A stretch of DNA of 64,000 nucleotides from Fidelibacterota bacterium (GTDB taxonomy: Bacteria > Pseudomonadota > Alphaproteobacteria > Rhodospirillales > Rhodospirillaceae), in contig CANJMF010000003.1 in assembly GCA_947475895.1 (NCBI GenBank), positions 124,001 through 188,000 on the forward strand. Reading direction: 5' to 3'. Below, piece after piece: positions 10,176-19,066 of this stretch (position 1 is its first letter; the number at the start of each line of letters is the position of its first letter). The notes under the pieces are model-generated. The model had not been told where the DNA came from and made no database searches. It was given only the letters and a program-made list of their open reading frames with translations. Both the position numbers and the translations under genes were made by a program.

Positions 10176-11474
10176 TTAGACTTTCTGTTTTTCCCGCGCG
10201 GCAGCCCGCCAGCCAATATCGCGGCGGCAAAAACCACCCGCCCAATTGATCGCATCGACGGCCCGGTAAGCGCGCGCTTGTGCCTCGGTCACGGTCTTGG
10301 CTGTGGCAGCAATGCCCAGCACGCGGCCACCATTGGCGACGATCACATTTTTCCCATCGCGCGTTTCCGCTTTAGTGCCCGCGTGAAACACGGACACGCC
10401 TTCCACGGCAGCGGCTTTATCAAGGCTTCCAATGACGGTGCCTTTTGCCGGCGTGCCTGGGTATCCATTGGCCGCCATCACAACCACCAGCGCCGGATCG
10501 TCCGACCACTGCAGATCGAAATACTTCAATTGCTCATCGGCGGCGGCCACCAGGGCTGGCAGTAAGTCGGATTTCAAACGCAGCATCAGCGTCTGACATT
10601 CCGGGTCGCCGAAGCGCACGTTGAATTCCAACGTCTTCGGCCCCTTAGCGTCGATCATCAGGCCCGCGAACAACACCCCTTTAAACGGACATCCATCCGC
10701 CGCCATGCCGCGCACGGTGGGCAAGATGATGTCGCGCATCACGCGCTCTTGCATCGCCGCATCAACAATCGGTGCCGGCGAATAAGCGCCCATGCCGCCT
10801 GTGTTGGGCCCCGTATCGCCGTCACCCACGGCTTTGTGGTCTTGCGCCGCCACCAAAGGCAGCGCCGTCTCGCCGTCGACGAGCGCGAAGAAGCTCGCTT
10901 CCTCACCCGCCAAAAATTCCTCGACCACGATCTCGTTGCCGGCATCGCCGAAAATCTTTTCCACCATCATGGAATCGACCGCGCTTTCCGCTTCGGCGAC
11001 AGATTGGGCCACGGTGACACCTTTGCCGGCCGCGAGGCCGCTGGTCTTCACGACAATCGGCGCGCCATTTTTCTGGATATAGGCTTTCGCACTGGCAGGA
11101 TCGGTGAAGCGGGCATAGCGCGCGGTTGGAATATTGTGGCGCGCGAAGAAGTCCTTCATGAACGCCTTCGAGCCCTCAAGCCGCGCCGCCGCCGCACTTG
11201 GACCAAAGGCTTTAATTCCGACGTCGTTCAGCCGGTCCACCAGGCCCGCAACCAGCGGGTCTTCAGGTCCGACCACGACGAGATCGATTTTTTCCCGCTG
11301 GGCGAGGGCCACGAGGCCGGGAAGGTCGTTGGCGGCCACCGGTACGCAGGTGGCGACATCGGCGATCCCCGGATTGCCCGGGGCGCAGAACAGCGCATCG
11401 CACAGGGGCGAGTCCGCGATTTTCCAGCAAAGGGCATGTTCGCGCCCGCCGCTGCCCACCACTAAAACCCGCAT
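10176..11474 (-). CDS. purD: Phosphoribosylamine--glycine ligase
   Basis: Second step of purine synthesis: ATP-dependent ligation of glycine to phosphoribosylamine. The N-terminal [20 protein letters not shown] is diagnostic, followed by the ATP-grasp elements [29 protein letters not shown] and [10 protein letters not shown], and the metal-binding [13 protein letters not shown]. The length of 432 residues is normal. It is divergent from xseA with a 47-nt gap that must hold both promoters. Confidence 0.97.
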   Translation of the reverse strand: MRVLVVGSGGREHALCWKIADSPLCDALFCAPGNPGIADVATCVPVAANDLPGLVALAQREKIDLVVVGPEDPLVAGLVDRLNDVGIKAFGPSAAAARLEGSKAFMKDFFARHNIPTARYARFTDPASAKAYIQKNGAPIVVKTSGLAAGKGVTVAQSVAEAESAVDSMMVEKIFGDAGNEIVVEEFLAGEEASFFALVDGETALPLVAAQDHKAVGDGDTGPNTGGMGAYSPAPIVDAAMQERVMRDIILPTVRGMAADGCPFKGVLFAGLMIDAKGPKTLEFNVRFGDPECQTLMLRLKSDLLPALVAAADEQLKYFDLQWSDDPALVVVMAANGYPGTPAKGTVIGSLDKAAAVEGVSVFHAGTKAETRDGKNVIVANGGRVLGIAATAKTVTEAQARAYRAVDAINWAGGFCRRDIGWRAAAREKQKV

Positions 11475-11521
11475 GACCTACTCCAATTCCTTCATATTCG
11501 CGGCTGTGGCATAACAGAGCC

Positions 11522-12949
11522 ATGCCCGACGTGTCATCCCCCACCGCCAGTAATTCGCCCTCCTTCACCGTGTCCGAACTGTCGGCCGCGTTGAAACGCA
11601 CGGTCGAGGATAACTTCGGCTATGTGCGGGTGCGGGGCGAGATTTCCCAGCCCAAGGTCGCCACCTCGGGGCACTGCTATCTGCGCCTGAAGGACGAAGA
11701 CGCCGTCATCGACGGGATCATCTGGCGCGGCGCCATGGCCAAAATGTCCGTGCGCCCGGAAGAAGGCATGGAAGTCATCGCCACCGGCAAGCTCACCACC
11801 TATCCGGGGCGCTCCAGCTATCAGATCATTATCGAAGCCATGGAGTTGGCCGGCCAGGGCGCGCTGCTCAAGCTGCTGGAAGATCGCCGTAAAAAACTCG
11901 CCGCCGAGGGATTGTTCGACGAAGCCCGTAAGAAACCGATTCCGTTTCTGCCCGGCGTCATTGGCGTCGTCACATCGCCCACCGGGGCCGTTATCCGCGA
12001 CATCATCCACCGCATCAAAGACCGCTGCGCGTGCCACGTCTTGATTTGGCCTGTGCGTGTGCAAGGCGAAGGCGCGGCCGAAGAAATCGCGGCGGCCATC
12101 GCCGGCTTTAACGCGCTGGCCGAAGGCGGAGCAATCCCACGTCCCGACACCATTATTGTTGCGCGCGGCGGCGGTAGCCTCGAAGACCTCTGGGCCTTCA
12201 ACGAGGAAGTGGTCGTGCGCGCGGCGGCGGCTTCGCTGATTCCCTTGATCTCGGCGGTCGGTCACGAGACAGACACCACGTTGATCGACTTCGCGTCCGA
12301 CAAGCGCGCGCCAACGCCCACCGCCGCCGCCGAAATGGCCGTGCCGGTGCGGCTCGAATTGCTCGCAAATGTTCAGCAGCGGTATGGCCGCCTCTCGCAA
12401 GCCATGAGCCGCTTGCTCGAAGAAAGCCGCATCCACCTGCAAGGCTTGGTGCGCGGCATCCCGCGCCTCGACATGATCGTTGAGGAAAAGGCGCAAGGGC
12501 TGGACGCGCTCACGCAACGTTTGGCCGTAGCACCCACGCGGTTGTTTGAAACCAAACGCGATGCTGTTGTGGCGCTCGGTGCCCGTCTCAATCTCGACCG
12601 CATCAAAGCCGACGTGAGTCGTCATATCGCCGATGTCTCCAAGCTCGGCGAGCGCGCGCTCAATGCAGTCAACCGTGCGCATGCCGACGCCAAGCGGCAC
12701 TGGGAGCAGTTTGGAGCGCGGCTGGAATCTGTTTCGTTCAAAAAAGTGCTCGAGCGCGGATACGCCGTTGTGCGTGACTCTGGCGGTGTGGTCACGGCGG
12801 CGGCCGCGGTCGCGTCGGGTGCCGAACTTCAAGTGGAATTCGCTGACGGAAAGATCGACGTGCAAGCGACCGGTGCTGCGGTCAAACCGCGTCCGCTTCC
12901 AAAGAAGCGCGAAACGAGTGGCGGCGGTAATCAGGGAACGTTGCTGTGA
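11522..12949 (+). CDS. xseA: Exodeoxyribonuclease VII large subunit
   Basis: Nuclease subunit that degrades single-stranded DNA with XseB. An N-terminal OB fold (FGYVRVRGEISQPKVATSGHCYLRLKD) is followed by the catalytic domain with GVVTSPTGAVIRDI, ARGGGSLEDLWAFNEE and ISAVGHETDTTLIDFASDKRAPTPTAAAE. A long helical region precedes the C-terminal KVLERGYAVV segment. The length is 475 residues. The stop overlaps the GTG start of the next gene. No xseB is seen in this window. Confidence 0.96.
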   Translation: MPDVSSPTASNSPSFTVSELSAALKRTVEDNFGYVRVRGEISQPKVATSGHCYLRLKDEDAVIDGIIWRGAMAKMSVRPEEGMEVIATGKLTTYPGRSSYQIIIEAMELAGQGALLKLLEDRRKKLAAEGLFDEARKKPIPFLPGVIGVVTSPTGAVIRDIIHRIKDRCACHVLIWPVRVQGEGAAEEIAAAIAGFNALAEGGAIPRPDTIIVARGGGSLEDLWAFNEEVVVRAAAASLIPLISAVGHETDTTLIDFASDKRAPTPTAAAEMAVPVRLELLANVQQRYGRLSQAMSRLLEESRIHLQGLVRGIPRLDMIVEEKAQGLDALTQRLAVAPTRLFETKRDAVVALGARLNLDRIKADVSRHIADVSKLGERALNAVNRAHADAKRHWEQFGARLESVSFKKVLERGYAVVRDSGGVVTAAAAVASGAELQVEFADGKIDVQATGAAVKPRPLPKKRETSGGGNQGTLL

Positions 12950-13761
12950 AGGCGGTTGTAACGCTTCTGCTGCTGATCGCGCCGCCGGCCTTGGCGTTCG
13001 ATGTGACGATGAGCGGCCGCATGGAGCAAGGCGGCATTGTCACCGGCGCCGCGCCCGTGGGCTCCAGCATCACCTACAACGGCCGCACGGTTCCCACCAA
13101 CACGCGTGGCGGTTTTGTGTTCGGCATCGACCGCGATGCGGCCCCCAGCGCCGTTCTCACCGTCACCGATTCCAAGGGCGCGGTGGAAATCCGAACGCTG
13201 ACAATTGCCAAGCGCGATTGGAAAATCGATCGCGTCGACGGTGTTCCGCAATCGCTTGTGACACCGGACCCGGAGTTGACCGCCAAGATCATCGCCGAGA
13301 ACAAGATCATGGCGGCGGCGCGCAATCAGCTCGAGCTCGCGCCGTTTTACGAAACCGGCTTTATGCGTCCCGTCGAAGGCGGACGCATTTCCGGCGTCTT
13401 TGGCGGTCAACGCATTCTGAACGGCACGCCCGGTTCGCCGCACTCGGGTCTCGATTTCGCCGGCCCCATCGGCACGCCGATCCGGGCTTCCGCCGATGGC
13501 GTCGTGGCGCTCCAGCGTCCCGATATGATCATGACCGGCAACACGGTCGTGATTAATCACGGCTACGGTCTCGAGACCGTCTACATCCATATGAGTAAAA
13601 TTCACGTCACCGACGGCCAGCACGTGAAGCAAGGCGACCTCATCGGCGAGATCGGCATGACCGGACGCGCCAACGGCCCGCATCTGCATTTTGGGATTAC
13701 GTGGTTCAATACGCGTCTCGATCCCGAGACCGTACTCGCGACTTTGCCCCCGAAGGGCTAG
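12946..13761 (+). CDS. Exported LytM/M23 family metallopeptidase
   Basis: Predicted periplasmic endopeptidase of peptidoglycan cross-links, or a LytM regulator. It starts at GTG 12946, overlapping the xseA stop (GTGA). The signal peptide is about 18 residues, and a beta-rich domain comes first. The M23 zinc site is complete: HSGLDFAGPIGTPI (first His and Asp) and GPHLHFGI (HxH), so it should be catalytically active. The stop shares CTAG with lpxK on the other strand inside a 14-bp palindrome (13757-13770). Confidence 0.92.
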   Translation: MKAVVTLLLLIAPPALAFDVTMSGRMEQGGIVTGAAPVGSSITYNGRTVPTNTRGGFVFGIDRDAAPSAVLTVTDSKGAVEIRTLTIAKRDWKIDRVDGVPQSLVTPDPELTAKIIAENKIMAAARNQLELAPFYETGFMRPVEGGRISGVFGGQRILNGTPGSPHSGLDFAGPIGTPIRASADGVVALQRPDMIMTGNTVVINHGYGLETVYIHMSKIHVTDGQHVKQGDLIGEIGMTGRANGPHLHFGITWFNTRLDPETVLATLPPKG

Positions 13762-14726
13762 CGCGCTAGCGCCTTATCCAGCAACGCATCAAGCGCCGCT
13801 GGATCTTCCCATTCCACACTCACCGGCAGCACGTTCACTTGTTGGCGCTGATCGGCGGGCAAGCGGATGGCGTCCTTCTCGGTCGTGATGGGAATGGCCC
13901 CCACCGAAAACGCTTCATCCAACATCGGCTGAATGTCGGACCCCTCGAATTCATAGTGATCCTCGAACGGATGAAACGCGATCACGCGCGCGCCAAGGTC
14001 GGTCAGCGTGTGGAGGAACTTCTCCGGTGCGCCGATTCCGGCAAACGCCACGACCCGTTGGCCCTTCAACGCCCGGCCTTCTGGACCCGCCGTCAGACGC
14101 GCGCGCAAAATCGGCGCATATCGCGCAAGATGCTGCGCGAGACCGCGCGGATCGTCGCCCATAATGACGATGGCGTCGGCACGCGCTATTCCAGCGGACA
14201 GCGGTTCGCGCAAAGGCCCGGCAGGAATCACGCGGCCGTTGCCGAAGCCGGCGGTACCGTCCACGACGATCAGCGATAAATTTTTTGCGAGGCCCGGGTT
14301 TTGGTGGCCGTCATCCATGACGATGGCGTTCGCGCCGCCTTTCACTGCGGCCTCGGCGCCCAACACACGATTGCGCGCGACCCACGTCGGCGTCTTGCGC
14401 GCGTGCAGCAGCGCTTCATCGCCGACATCGTGGATCGTGTGATCACGCACGACACGCACAGGGCCCTTCATGCGTCCGCCGTAGCCACGCAAAAGAACGG
14501 CCGGCTCCAAGCCGCGCTCGCGTAAGCGTGCCGTGATCGACGCCGCCACCGGCGTCTTGCCCGTTCCGCCCACACTCAGGTTGCCGACGCAAATCACAGG
14601 TACATCGACGCGCACCGGTCTGGCGCGGGCGATCCGGCGCGCGGTGATGATAGCGACGATCTGCCCCACCGGCTCCAAAAGGCGCGCGATCCCATTGTTA
14701 GTCCGCCAAAAATCAGGCGCGCGCAT
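13758..14726 (-). CDS. lpxK: Tetraacyldisaccharide 4'-kinase
   Basis: Phosphorylates the lipid A disaccharide at the inner membrane. The Walker A motif is SVGGTGKTPV (residues 51-60). A membrane-proximal hydrophobic segment lies at about residues 15-35. The later VMDDGHQNPGLAKNLSLIVVDG and PAGPLREPL blocks are diagnostic. The length is 322 residues. It overlaps the upstream acyltransferase by 14 nt. In many alphaproteobacteria waaA lies between the DUF374 gene and lpxK; here it is absent from that position. Confidence 0.96.
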   Translation of the reverse strand: MRAPDFWRTNNGIARLLEPVGQIVAIITARRIARARPVRVDVPVICVGNLSVGGTGKTPVAASITARLRERGLEPAVLLRGYGGRMKGPVRVVRDHTIHDVGDEALLHARKTPTWVARNRVLGAEAAVKGGANAIVMDDGHQNPGLAKNLSLIVVDGTAGFGNGRVIPAGPLREPLSAGIARADAIVIMGDDPRGLAQHLARYAPILRARLTAGPEGRALKGQRVVAFAGIGAPEKFLHTLTDLGARVIAFHPFEDHYEFEGSDIQPMLDEAFSVGAIPITTEKDAIRLPADQRQQVNVLPVSVEWEDPAALDALLDKALAR

Positions 14727-15450
14727 TTACGTGATCCGTCACATGATCGTTTAAGGGGGCTGGCGTCATGGCGACGTGGCCCGTCATTTCGTCGGCCACG
14801 GCGCTGACGCGGTTCAGCTCGCTCTCCAAACGTGCGAGGAGCACCGCAAGTGCTGCATCATCAGCATCTCGTGGCACGACGATAGGCTCGCCCCAAACTT
14901 TCGCGCCACGGCTAAACGGCAAAGCGACGATCAAGCGATCCCAGGTATTCAGCACAACGCGGCGACTCACAGACACGGCCGCCGGCACAATGACCGCGCC
15001 CGAAAGGCGTGATAAGGCCAGCGCGCCGTCGCCCGCCCGCATGCGCGGCCCGCGCGGCCCGTCGGGTGTAATGCCGATGCTGTCTCCGGCTTTCAACGTT
15101 TTCACCAGGGCCCGCAAGGCATCGCTGCCGCCCCGCGTCGACGATCCGGCGATGGTGCTGATGCCAAAATGCGCCACGGTCTTTGCAATCAGTTGCCCAT
15201 CGCGATGGGACGAAATCAGCATGTGAAACGGCCGGCGCGAAGACCAACAGTACGGCATCATCGCCAATCGGTTGTGCCAAAAGGCCACGATGACGGGATG
15301 CTCACCGGCCCAAGCCGCGCGCGCGAGTGCTTCATTCACGCTTTCCCAGCGCGTGGTGACCCGCACCACGGAAATAAAGCCTGCGGCCGTCAGGGCCAGC
15401 AACCGCTGTACCGGGCCGAGACGCGTGACAAATTTAACAAGGCGGCTCAT
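14713..15450 (-). CDS. DUF374 family lysophospholipid acyltransferase-like protein
   Basis: Likely acyltransferase acting on lipid A or phospholipid precursors at the inner membrane. From ATG 15450 (MSRLVKFVTRLGPVQRLLAL) the protein has 245 residues. Family blocks visible are HPVIVAFWHNRLAMMPYC, ISSHRDGQLIAKTV, GSSTRGGSDALRALVKTLK and ITPDGPRGPRMRAGDGAL. The reading continues to 15921 but that part is antisense to the neighbouring gene. The 14-nt overlap with lpxK indicates one operon for lipid A assembly. The exact acyl acceptor is unknown. Confidence 0.9.
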   Translation of the reverse strand: MSRLVKFVTRLGPVQRLLALTAAGFISVVRVTTRWESVNEALARAAWAGEHPVIVAFWHNRLAMMPYCWSSRRPFHMLISSHRDGQLIAKTVAHFGISTIAGSSTRGGSDALRALVKTLKAGDSIGITPDGPRGPRMRAGDGALALSRLSGAVIVPAAVSVSRRVVLNTWDRLIVALPFSRGAKVWGEPIVVPRDADDAALAVLLARLESELNRVSAVADEMTGHVAMTPAPLNDHVTDHVNARA

Positions 15451-15486
15451 GCTTGCGACAGTAAAGCACGGAAGGACTCCGCAGCA

Positions 15487-15789
15487 ATGTCTGGCAGAAA
15501 CATCCTCCTGGTGCTGATCGCCGCACTGGCCGCCATCGGGCTTTTCGTGTTCGCCACCAATCCCGGCCAAGCGCCCGTGGTCCCCATCGAAACGCCCTCG
15601 ATTATCGTACCCCGTACGACGCCGCCACCCGCGCCGACGGTGGATCGAGATGAGGGGACTCCCGTGCTGGACGACGTCGCCAAAGACGCCGCCGCCGAAG
15701 TCGAGCGGCTCAAAAGCGAGCAGCAGGATATGAACGAAATGCCTGTCGTTCCCGTGCCGGAACCGCCGACGATGGCGGCGCCGAATTAA
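15487..15789 (+). CDS. Small membrane-anchored proline-rich protein
   Basis: A 100-residue protein starting at ATG 15487 behind a GGAAGGA-type ribosome site. One transmembrane segment lies at about residues 5-25 (ILLVLIAALAAIGLFVFAT). A proline/threonine-rich region (PRTTPPPAPTV) and a short acidic helix (AAEVERLKSEQQDM) follow. No family recognised. It is divergent from the acyltransferase gene and shares the TTAA stop tetranucleotide with the convergent glycosyltransferase. Confidence 0.72.
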   Translation: MSGRNILLVLIAALAAIGLFVFATNPGQAPVVPIETPSIIVPRTTPPPAPTVDRDEGTPVLDDVAKDAAAEVERLKSEQQDMNEMPVVPVPEPPTMAAPN

Positions 15790-16841
15790 CCGGCTTTCAC
15801 AACCGCGTCTTTGTCGTTCGCTGCACCCGTGAAGAACCGGTCGGTCGGGAAGGGGCGGATATTCGATAAAAACTGCTGCGTGCTCGCCGCCCACGAATAA
15901 CTTTCGGCATGAAGGCGGCAAGCGGTCGGAGACGCCTTGAGGGCCTGTTCAACCGCGATCCCCAAGTCTTTATTTAAGCACCCCACCGGCGCAGTGCCGA
16001 TGACGTCCAGAGGTCCAGCGACCGGATAGGCGGCCACGGGCACGCCGCACGCCAACGCTTCCAGCAGCACGAGGCCGAAGGTGTCCGTCAGGCTTGGAAA
16101 CACAAATACGTCGGCGGCCGCATAATACTGGGCCAACTCTTCGCCGATTTTCGCGCCCGCGAAAACGACATCCGGATATTTCCGCGCGAGCTGATGCATC
16201 TGGGGCCCATCGCCGACAACAACTTTGGTGCCGGGATTTTTCAGCCCCAAAAACGCCTCGACATTTTTCTCCACAGCAACACGCCCCACGTAAAGTTGAA
16301 TAGGACGCGGCAGATCGAGGAAGCTTTTATCGCGCGGACGGAACAGGTCCGTATCCACGCCGCGGCTCCAGCGCTTGATGTTGTCGAAACCGCGTGCGCG
16401 CAATTCCTGTTCGACCGTGTCCGTCGCCACCATGATCGCGCTGGCAGGGTCATGGAACCAGCGCATGATCTTATAAGTCCACGATGTCGGCACGCCGGTG
16501 CGGGCGTTCACATACTCTGGAAACTTGGTGTGAAACGCGGTGGTGAACGGCACGCCGCGTTTCAAGCAGTAATGCCGCGCGGCCATTCCCAGCGGCCCTT
16601 CCGTGGCGATGTGCACCACACACGGGCGCATGCCCTCGATGGTGCGCGCCATTTGCCGCGCCGGGAAAAGGGCCAAGCGTATCTCCGGATACGTGGGGCA
16701 CGGAATACTTTTGAATTGATCGGGCGTGATGGTCACGGCTTCATGACCCGCCGTTTTTAGCTCCGCCGCCAGCGTCGTTAGAGTTCGGACGACGCCATTG
16801 ACTTGAGGGTGCCAGGCGTCGGTGACGATGAGTATTCGCAT
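15786..16841 (-). CDS. GT4-like glycosyltransferase (family 1), possibly a mannosyltransferase
   Basis: GT-B fold glycosyltransferase of 351 residues. The N-terminus MRILIVTDAWHPQVNGVVRT resembles GDP-mannose-dependent alpha-mannosyltransferases. The C-terminal nucleotide-sugar site contains LYVGRVAVEKNVEAFLGL, VVGDGPQ and the EX7E-type SLTDTFGLVLLEALACGVPV. It overlaps the preceding phosphoesterase gene by 64 nt, so the two are coupled. This pairing suggests a shared role in glycolipid or envelope synthesis; sugar donor and acceptor are not determined. Confidence 0.9.
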   Translation of the reverse strand: MRILIVTDAWHPQVNGVVRTLTTLAAELKTAGHEAVTITPDQFKSIPCPTYPEIRLALFPARQMARTIEGMRPCVVHIATEGPLGMAARHYCLKRGVPFTTAFHTKFPEYVNARTGVPTSWTYKIMRWFHDPASAIMVATDTVEQELRARGFDNIKRWSRGVDTDLFRPRDKSFLDLPRPIQLYVGRVAVEKNVEAFLGLKNPGTKVVVGDGPQMHQLARKYPDVVFAGAKIGEELAQYYAAADVFVFPSLTDTFGLVLLEALACGVPVAAYPVAGPLDVIGTAPVGCLNKDLGIAVEQALKASPTACRLHAESYSWAASTQQFLSNIRPFPTDRFFTGAANDKDAVVKAG

Positions 16842-17722
16842 TCTTTTGCTCGATGTGTTGCTTCTAGCGGGATGCGGTTTACAAGCAGGGGCAGCGGAAT
16901 TTGCGGTTCAGCTGTGTCCGTTTCGTCGTCGGCTAAGATTTCGTCGGGCGCGAACCCGCGCACGTCGGCCCAGTGCAGAATTTCCCAGCGGCCGTCGAAA
17001 TGCTCCACCAACGCCGTGCAGCTTTCGACCCAATCACCATCGTTCATGTAAGTGATGCCGTCGATCTCGCGGATTTCGGCGTGGTGGATGTGGCCACAGA
17101 TCACGCCGTCCGCGCCGCGTTCGCGCGCTAGGCGCGAGATTTCTTCCTCGTAGTGTGCGATGAACGCGACTGCGTTCTTGACCTTGTGCTTCAGGTATTT
17201 CGACAGCGACCAATAGGGCAGGCCGAATTTGCGGCGAACGCTATTCAGCCAGTTGTTGAGGGCGAGGGCCGTCGTGTAGGCGGCATCGCCCAGCACAGCC
17301 AGCCACTTGGCGTAGATCATCACGCCGTCGGCTTCGTCGCCGTGCACCACCAGGAAGCGCTTCCCGGTCGCGTCCTGGTAAATCAGATCGCGCGCCACTT
17401 TGATTTGCCCGAACTCGTGATCCAGAAAGTCGCGGGCAAACGCGTCGTGGTTGCCCGGCACATATGTGACGTCGGTGCCTTTACGTGCTTTACGCAGAAC
17501 TTTTTGCACCACGTCGTTATGGCGCTGATCCCAGAACCAATTCTTTTTTAGCCGCCAGCCGTCGATGATGTCCCCAACGAGGAACAGTTTTTCGGACTCG
17601 GCGTGCTTCAGGAAGTCGAGGAGGAAGGCAGCCTTACAGCCGCGCGTGCCCAGATGAATATCGGAGATAAAGATACTGCGAAATTTGAGCGTGGTGCCGA
17701 TCGCGCGCAACACAAGACCCAT
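16778..17722 (-). CDS. LpxH-like metallophosphoesterase
   Basis: Calcineurin-like hydrolase related to UDP-2,3-diacylglucosamine diphosphatase. The metal ligands are all present: Asp21 and His23 in SDIHLG, Asp51 in GDIIDGW, Asn91-His92 in PGNHD, His127 in VHGDE, and His211/His213 in CGHIHHAE. The length of 314 residues exceeds E. coli LpxH (240), with a C-terminal extension of about 50 residues that overlaps the glycosyltransferase start. Whether it makes lipid X or acts on another glycolipid diphosphate is undetermined. Confidence 0.88.
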   Translation of the reverse strand: MGLVLRAIGTTLKFRSIFISDIHLGTRGCKAAFLLDFLKHAESEKLFLVGDIIDGWRLKKNWFWDQRHNDVVQKVLRKARKGTDVTYVPGNHDAFARDFLDHEFGQIKVARDLIYQDATGKRFLVVHGDEADGVMIYAKWLAVLGDAAYTTALALNNWLNSVRRKFGLPYWSLSKYLKHKVKNAVAFIAHYEEEISRLARERGADGVICGHIHHAEIREIDGITYMNDGDWVESCTALVEHFDGRWEILHWADVRGFAPDEILADDETDTAEPQIPLPLLVNRIPLEATHRAKECEYSSSPTPGTLKSMASSEL

Positions 17723-17863
17723 GAAAGTTGAAACCGTGCGCGCGGTCCATTTATGGCAAGGCGACTCCTTTGCCTAGGGGTGATGCCCCTGGTTTCACGG
17801 CCTCTTCACACGAATGCAACATAACCTTCACTATTCGTTGGACTCGCTGATAACGTAGGACCC

Positions 17864-18775
17864 ATGATGGATGCAGGTCTTATGAATCACCCCAATAACG
17901 GTGCGCCGCGGCGCATCCTCGTTGTTTTCAATCCGGCTGCTGGACGCCGGCGCCGGACGCGCCTCGATGCGGTCGTCGACGCGTTAAAGCATTTCAGTTG
18001 CCCGGTGACGGTGGTCGAGACCAACGCGCCAGGCCACGCCGAGCAAATCGCGCGCGACCTGAATGTCGCGGACTTCGACGTCATCGCGGTGGCAGGTGGC
18101 GACGGCACGGTGAACGAAGTCGTCAACGGTCTTCCTGGCAAAGCCATCACGCTCGGATTGATTCCGAGCGGCACCGCCAATGTGCTGGCCGACGAGATCG
18201 GACTCTCGAAGGCACCGGCCATAATCGCGCGCGCGCTCGCCCTCGGTCCCATCCGTCAAATTTACGTGGGCCGTGCCAATGGCCGGCGTTTTTGCATGAT
18301 GGCCGGTGCGGGCTTCGACGCGAATGTCGTGAGCGAAGTTTCACTCGCGCTCAAAAAGCGGGTCGGCCCGCTGGCCTATGCGTGGCAGGCCTTTGTCCAA
18401 GGATTTCGCGACGCCTATGCGCCTTGCGACGTCACCATCGACGGCGTTGTCCACCGCACCACCTCGGCGGTGGCCTGTAACGGCCGGCGCTACGGCGGGC
18501 CCTTTGTCGCGGCCCCGGCCGCATCGCTCGCCGACGACAGTTTCCAGATCGTGCTCATGAAAGGGCGCGGTTGGTTCAGCGTCCTGCGCTATGGGATGGG
18601 GCTCATGGCCGGAAAAGTCGGCGCTTGGCCCGATGTGCAGATCCTGGCCGGGCGCAATGTGGCGATTACAGGCCAAAATGGACAACCGGTGCAGGCCGAC
18701 GGTGACATCCTCACCACTTTGCCTTTAAAATTGTCGGTAGACCTGGAACCTGTCAGGTTGATCTACCCGGAATAG
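17864..18775 (+). CDS. Diacylglycerol/lipid kinase family protein
   Basis: ATP-dependent kinase of the DAGK catalytic family, acting on membrane lipids. The nucleotide motif AGGDGTVNEVVNG (GGDGT at residues 78-82) and the NPAAGR motif near the N-terminus are clear, as are GLIPSGTANVLADE and AGAGFDANVV. The length is 303 residues. The start could be either Met1 or Met7. An 88-residue gene follows 18 nt later on the same strand and is probably co-transcribed. Confidence 0.9.
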   Translation: MMDAGLMNHPNNGAPRRILVVFNPAAGRRRRTRLDAVVDALKHFSCPVTVVETNAPGHAEQIARDLNVADFDVIAVAGGDGTVNEVVNGLPGKAITLGLIPSGTANVLADEIGLSKAPAIIARALALGPIRQIYVGRANGRRFCMMAGAGFDANVVSEVSLALKKRVGPLAYAWQAFVQGFRDAYAPCDVTIDGVVHRTTSAVACNGRRYGGPFVAAPAASLADDSFQIVLMKGRGWFSVLRYGMGLMAGKVGAWPDVQILAGRNVAITGQNGQPVQADGDILTTLPLKLSVDLEPVRLIYPE

Positions 18776-18793
18776 AAGTCGCACGAGGAAGCC

Positions 18794-19060
18794 ATGAAAG
18801 ACGACGTGATCGAAGATCTCTATAAGCACGCGGAAACCGTGTTCGAGAAATACAAAGACGCTGAACTGCGCGACTTCATGCTGGGACTGGCGCCGAAGCT
18901 GCAGGACGCCGATTCCATGTACCACCACTTCGGCTATCTGCTGCGCCACGTGCGCGCGACCGTCGCGCACACCGTGCGTCCGCCGCATTTGCAGGAAGCC
19001 ATCGAGCGCGCGCAGCACTTCATCAAGCGCTACGAAGACGACCACAATAAGGGCGCCTAA
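18794..19060 (+). CDS. Small helical protein of unknown function (88 aa)
   Basis: Preceded by AGGAAG 6 nt before the ATG at 18794, which supports translation. The protein is charged and almost entirely helical by composition, with several His and Tyr residues (MYHHFGYLLRHVRATVAH). No signal peptide, membrane segment or known motif. It sits 18 nt after the lipid kinase gene, so they likely form a two-gene unit, and is convergent with pmbA 6 nt away. Function unknown. Confidence 0.75.
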   Translation: MKDDVIEDLYKHAETVFEKYKDAELRDFMLGLAPKLQDADSMYHHFGYLLRHVRATVAHTVRPPHLQEAIERAQHFIKRYEDDHNKGA

Positions 19061-19066
19061 GGGCCT

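Noticed and set aside
11534-12865. 443-codon open frame on the minus strand
   Set aside because: Lies wholly opposite xseA, with His/Arg-rich composition typical of antisense GC-rich reading; no ribosome site or family features.
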